A stretch of DNA of 7,587 nt from Candidatus Dojkabacteria bacterium UBA5209 (GTDB lineage: Bacteria > Patescibacteriota > Dojkabacteria > SC72), in assembly GCA_002412645.1 (NCBI GenBank), contig DHVL01000038.1:1-7587 (forward strand), written 5' to 3'. Positions 5,786 through 7,587 of this stretch are shown one piece after another. A program made the position numbers and the translations under genes. Each line of letters starts with the position of its first letter. The first letter of the stretch is position 1. The notes beneath the pieces were generated by a model. That model saw nothing but the letters and a program-made list of their open reading frames with translations. It was not told the origin of the DNA and ran no database searches.

Positions 5786-7587
5786 TGTCTTTAATATACT
5801 AAGGAATGCTTCTTGTGGGATGTTTACCTGTCCTACCATCTTAAGTCTCTTTTTACCCTTTTTCTGTTTCTCTAAGAGTTTAAGTCTACGAGTGTAATCT
5901 CCTCCATACAGTTTTGCAGTAACATCTTTTCTAAACGCTTTTACATCTTCTCTTGCTATTATCTTTGCCCCTATTGAGGCTTGTAGTGGTATAGGGAACT
6001 GTTGTCTTGGTATTTCTCCTTTCATTACTTCTAACATCTTAGCGGCTTTAGCTCTAGCATGTTCTTTTGTTTCAAGGAAACTTAATGCGGGTATCTCTTC
6101 ATGATTAACAAGTATTGCTACTTTTACTAAATCTACAGGGAAGAAATCTATGAATTCATATTCCATAGAGGCATAGCCACTTGATTTATTTTTAAGTTGA
6201 TCAAAGAAGTTAGAGACTAGGGAAGCTAATGGCATATCGTAATCTAGCTCGATGTATTGGTCTTTAAGCTGTATATCTCCAGAGGTTGTTGTTAGGTAGT
6301 GTGTATTCACATATTGACCTCTTTTGTACTGACACAGTTCCATTAAAGGTCCTATATATCTATCTGGTGTCATTATCTTAAGTCTTACCCATGGTTCTAA
6401 TATCTCTTTTATTTCTGTAGGATCTGGTAATTCTTGTGGTGTTTGTATTTTAATTGTTTCTCCTGTTACTTTTGTAATTTTATACTCAACTGTTGGTGCA
6501 GTAATTATTAAATCTACATCATATTCTCTTTCTAATCTCTCTTGTATTATCTCCATATGTAGTAATCCTAAAAAACCACATCTAAACCCAGAGCCTAACA
6601 TATTAGATCTTTGATCTGTGAATGTTAGTGCTGCATCATTCATACTTAATTTATTAAGCCCTATCTTTAGTGGTTCATAGTCATCTGGTGTAACAGGAAA
6701 GAAGGTTGCAAAGACATTAGGTTTAGGAGTTTTGTATCCTTCTAATGGTTGAGTATCTTTACTGTCTGAGATGGTATCTCCTACTGTAAAGAGACTAATA
6801 TCTTTAAATCCAGTCGCTATATATCCTACCTGTCCTGTATCTAAGAATTCTGTTTCTTCTAAATCTGGTGTAAATATTCCTACTTCTGTTGGCTTAAATG
6901 CTTCTTCTTTCTGTAAGATGTAAAGCTCGGAACTTTTACTGGGGATATATTTTATCTTTCCATCAAAGACTCTTACTGCTACAACTACACCTCTGTGTTC
7001 ATCGTAGAAGGAATCAAAGATTAGACTCTTAAGTGGAGCTTCTTTATCACCTTGTGGTGGGGGACATATTTCAACTATTTTATCTAGTAACTCTTCTACA
7101 CCTTCTCCTGTTTTTGCAGATACTTTTACAATGTCTTCTTTACTAAAGCCTAAGAGTTGTTCAAGTTCATATTCTGTACCCTTTATATCAACATTTGGTA
7201 AATCTATTTTATTAATTACTGGTATTAGGGTTAATCCTAAATCTAGAGCTTTTTGTGTATTTGATATTGTTTGTGCTTGTACTCCTTGTGATGCATCTAC
7301 TAGTAATATTGCAGCTTCACATGCTGCAAGAGATCTGGATACTTCGTATGAGAAGTCTACATGCCCTGGTGTATCTATTAGATTAAGTTCGTGATCTTTC
7401 CATATCATCTTACATTCTTGAAGCTTAATGGTTATACCTTTTTCTTGTTCTAAGTCTAATCTATCTAATACTCTGGAGTCTCTTTTATCACGAGATATGT
7501 CTATATGGGCTGCTTCTAACATTCTATCTGCTAATGTAGATTTACCATGATCAATATGCGCTATTATTGAAAAATTTCTAATTTTGT
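5783..7587 (-). CDS. lepA: Elongation factor 4 (LepA) GTPase, first few codons beyond window
   Basis: LepA/EF4 is a ribosome-associated translational GTPase of the EF-G type, implicated in back-translocation and in 30S subunit biogenesis. The frame stays open to the right edge with 600 residues visible; E. coli LepA has 599, so only about the initiator and a few residues are missing. Numbering from the first full codon (7585): IRNFSIIAHIDHGKST, the family's N-terminus with the P-loop, at 2-17; switch I KGITIK at 49-54; DTPGHVDF at 71-78; NKID at 125-128; SAK at 156-158. The EF-G-like domains follow, with GFRCGFLGLLHMEI in the middle. The LepA-specific C-terminal domain is intact, including KLYGGDYTRR and KKGKKRLK, a basic surface that contacts the tRNA/peptidyl-transferase region. 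A start at the ATG at 7522 would delete the P-loop and is wrong. First visible gene of the lepA-recF operon. Confidence 0.96.
   Translation of the reverse strand, partial: KIRNFSIIAHIDHGKSTLADRMLEAAHIDISRDKRDSRVLDRLDLEQEKGITIKLQECKMIWKDHELNLIDTPGHVDFSYEVSRSLAACEAAILLVDASQGVQAQTISNTQKALDLGLTLIPVINKIDLPNVDIKGTEYELEQLLGFSKEDIVKVSAKTGEGVEELLDKIVEICPPPQGDKEAPLKSLIFDSFYDEHRGVVVAVRVFDGKIKYIPSKSSELYILQKEEAFKPTEVGIFTPDLEETEFLDTGQVGYIATGFKDISLFTVGDTISDSKDTQPLEGYKTPKPNVFATFFPVTPDDYEPLKIGLNKLSMNDAALTFTDQRSNMLGSGFRCGFLGLLHMEIIQERLEREYDVDLIITAPTVEYKITKVTGETIKIQTPQELPDPTEIKEILEPWVRLKIMTPDRYIGPLMELCQYKRGQYVNTHYLTTTSGDIQLKDQYIELDYDMPLASLVSNFFDQLKNKSSGYASMEYEFIDFFPVDLVKVAILVNHEEIPALSFLETKEHARAKAAKMLEVMKGEIPRQQFPIPLQASIGAKIIAREDVKAFRKDVTAKLYGGDYTRRLKLLEKQKKGKKRLKMVGQVNIPQEAFLSILKT

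Noticed and set aside
7131..7394. Plus-strand open frame of 87 codons opposite lepA
   Set aside because: It is antisense to the GTPase G3-G5 region of LepA, which is unmistakable on the minus strand.
7500..7522. ATG at 7522 as the lepA start
   Set aside because: The frame continues upstream through AHIDHGKS, the essential P-loop, to the window edge, so the real start is just outside.
1..7587. Alternative genetic code (TGA as glycine or tryptophan)
   Set aside because: All genes translate to full length with the standard code, keep conserved motifs, and every visible stop is TAA.
1..7587. tRNA, rRNA, CRISPR repeats, insertion sequences or attachment sites
   Set aside because: Apart from the 85-nt gap the window is fully occupied by protein genes, and I saw no direct repeats, terminal inverted repeats or RNA-like folds.

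Overview
The window looks like a piece of a low-GC, very gene-dense bacterial genome, most likely of the candidate phyla radiation (Patescibacteria). The best clue is the PrgI protein: its N-terminus (HPIPQNV), two closely spaced membrane segments and PTQRVW motif, followed by a C-terminal beta-sandwich domain, match the layout I associate with that group. I cannot name the lineage. All five stop codons inside the window are TAA. No gene needs TGA to be read as an amino acid, so the Absconditabacteria/Gracilibacteria recoded code is not indicated.

Layout, left to right. Positions 1-3838 are a three-gene minus-strand operon for the inner-membrane and ATPase part of a type IV secretion (conjugation-type) machine. 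It is transcribed prgI (VirB3-like) -> a small stand-alone protein resembling the VirB4/TraC N-terminal domain -> a large VirB4/TraC ATPase that runs off the left edge. The genes overlap by 1 and 20 nt. Positions 3839-3923 are the only intergenic gap (85 nt), a divergent promoter region. Positions 3924-4724 hold a plus-strand gene for an uncharacterised DNA polymerase beta-type nucleotidyltransferase. Positions 4710-7587 are a second minus-strand operon: lepA (EF4), entering from the right edge and missing only its first few codons, followed by recF with a 1-nt overlap. RecF and the nucleotidyltransferase gene overlap tail to tail by 15 nt.

Functionally there are three units: a secretion/conjugation module, a translation-plus-repair pair (LepA GTPase on the ribosome, RecF at gapped DNA), and an orphan nucleotidyltransferase between them. 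Nothing shows that the nucleotidyltransferase belongs to either operon. No RNA gene, mobile element, CRISPR array or convincing terminator is visible. The points worth following up are the PrgI fusion, the two-protein VirB4 arrangement, the nucleotidyltransferase with an atypical third catalytic position, and signs of leaderless or coupled translation. I do not see a clearly new multi-gene system.
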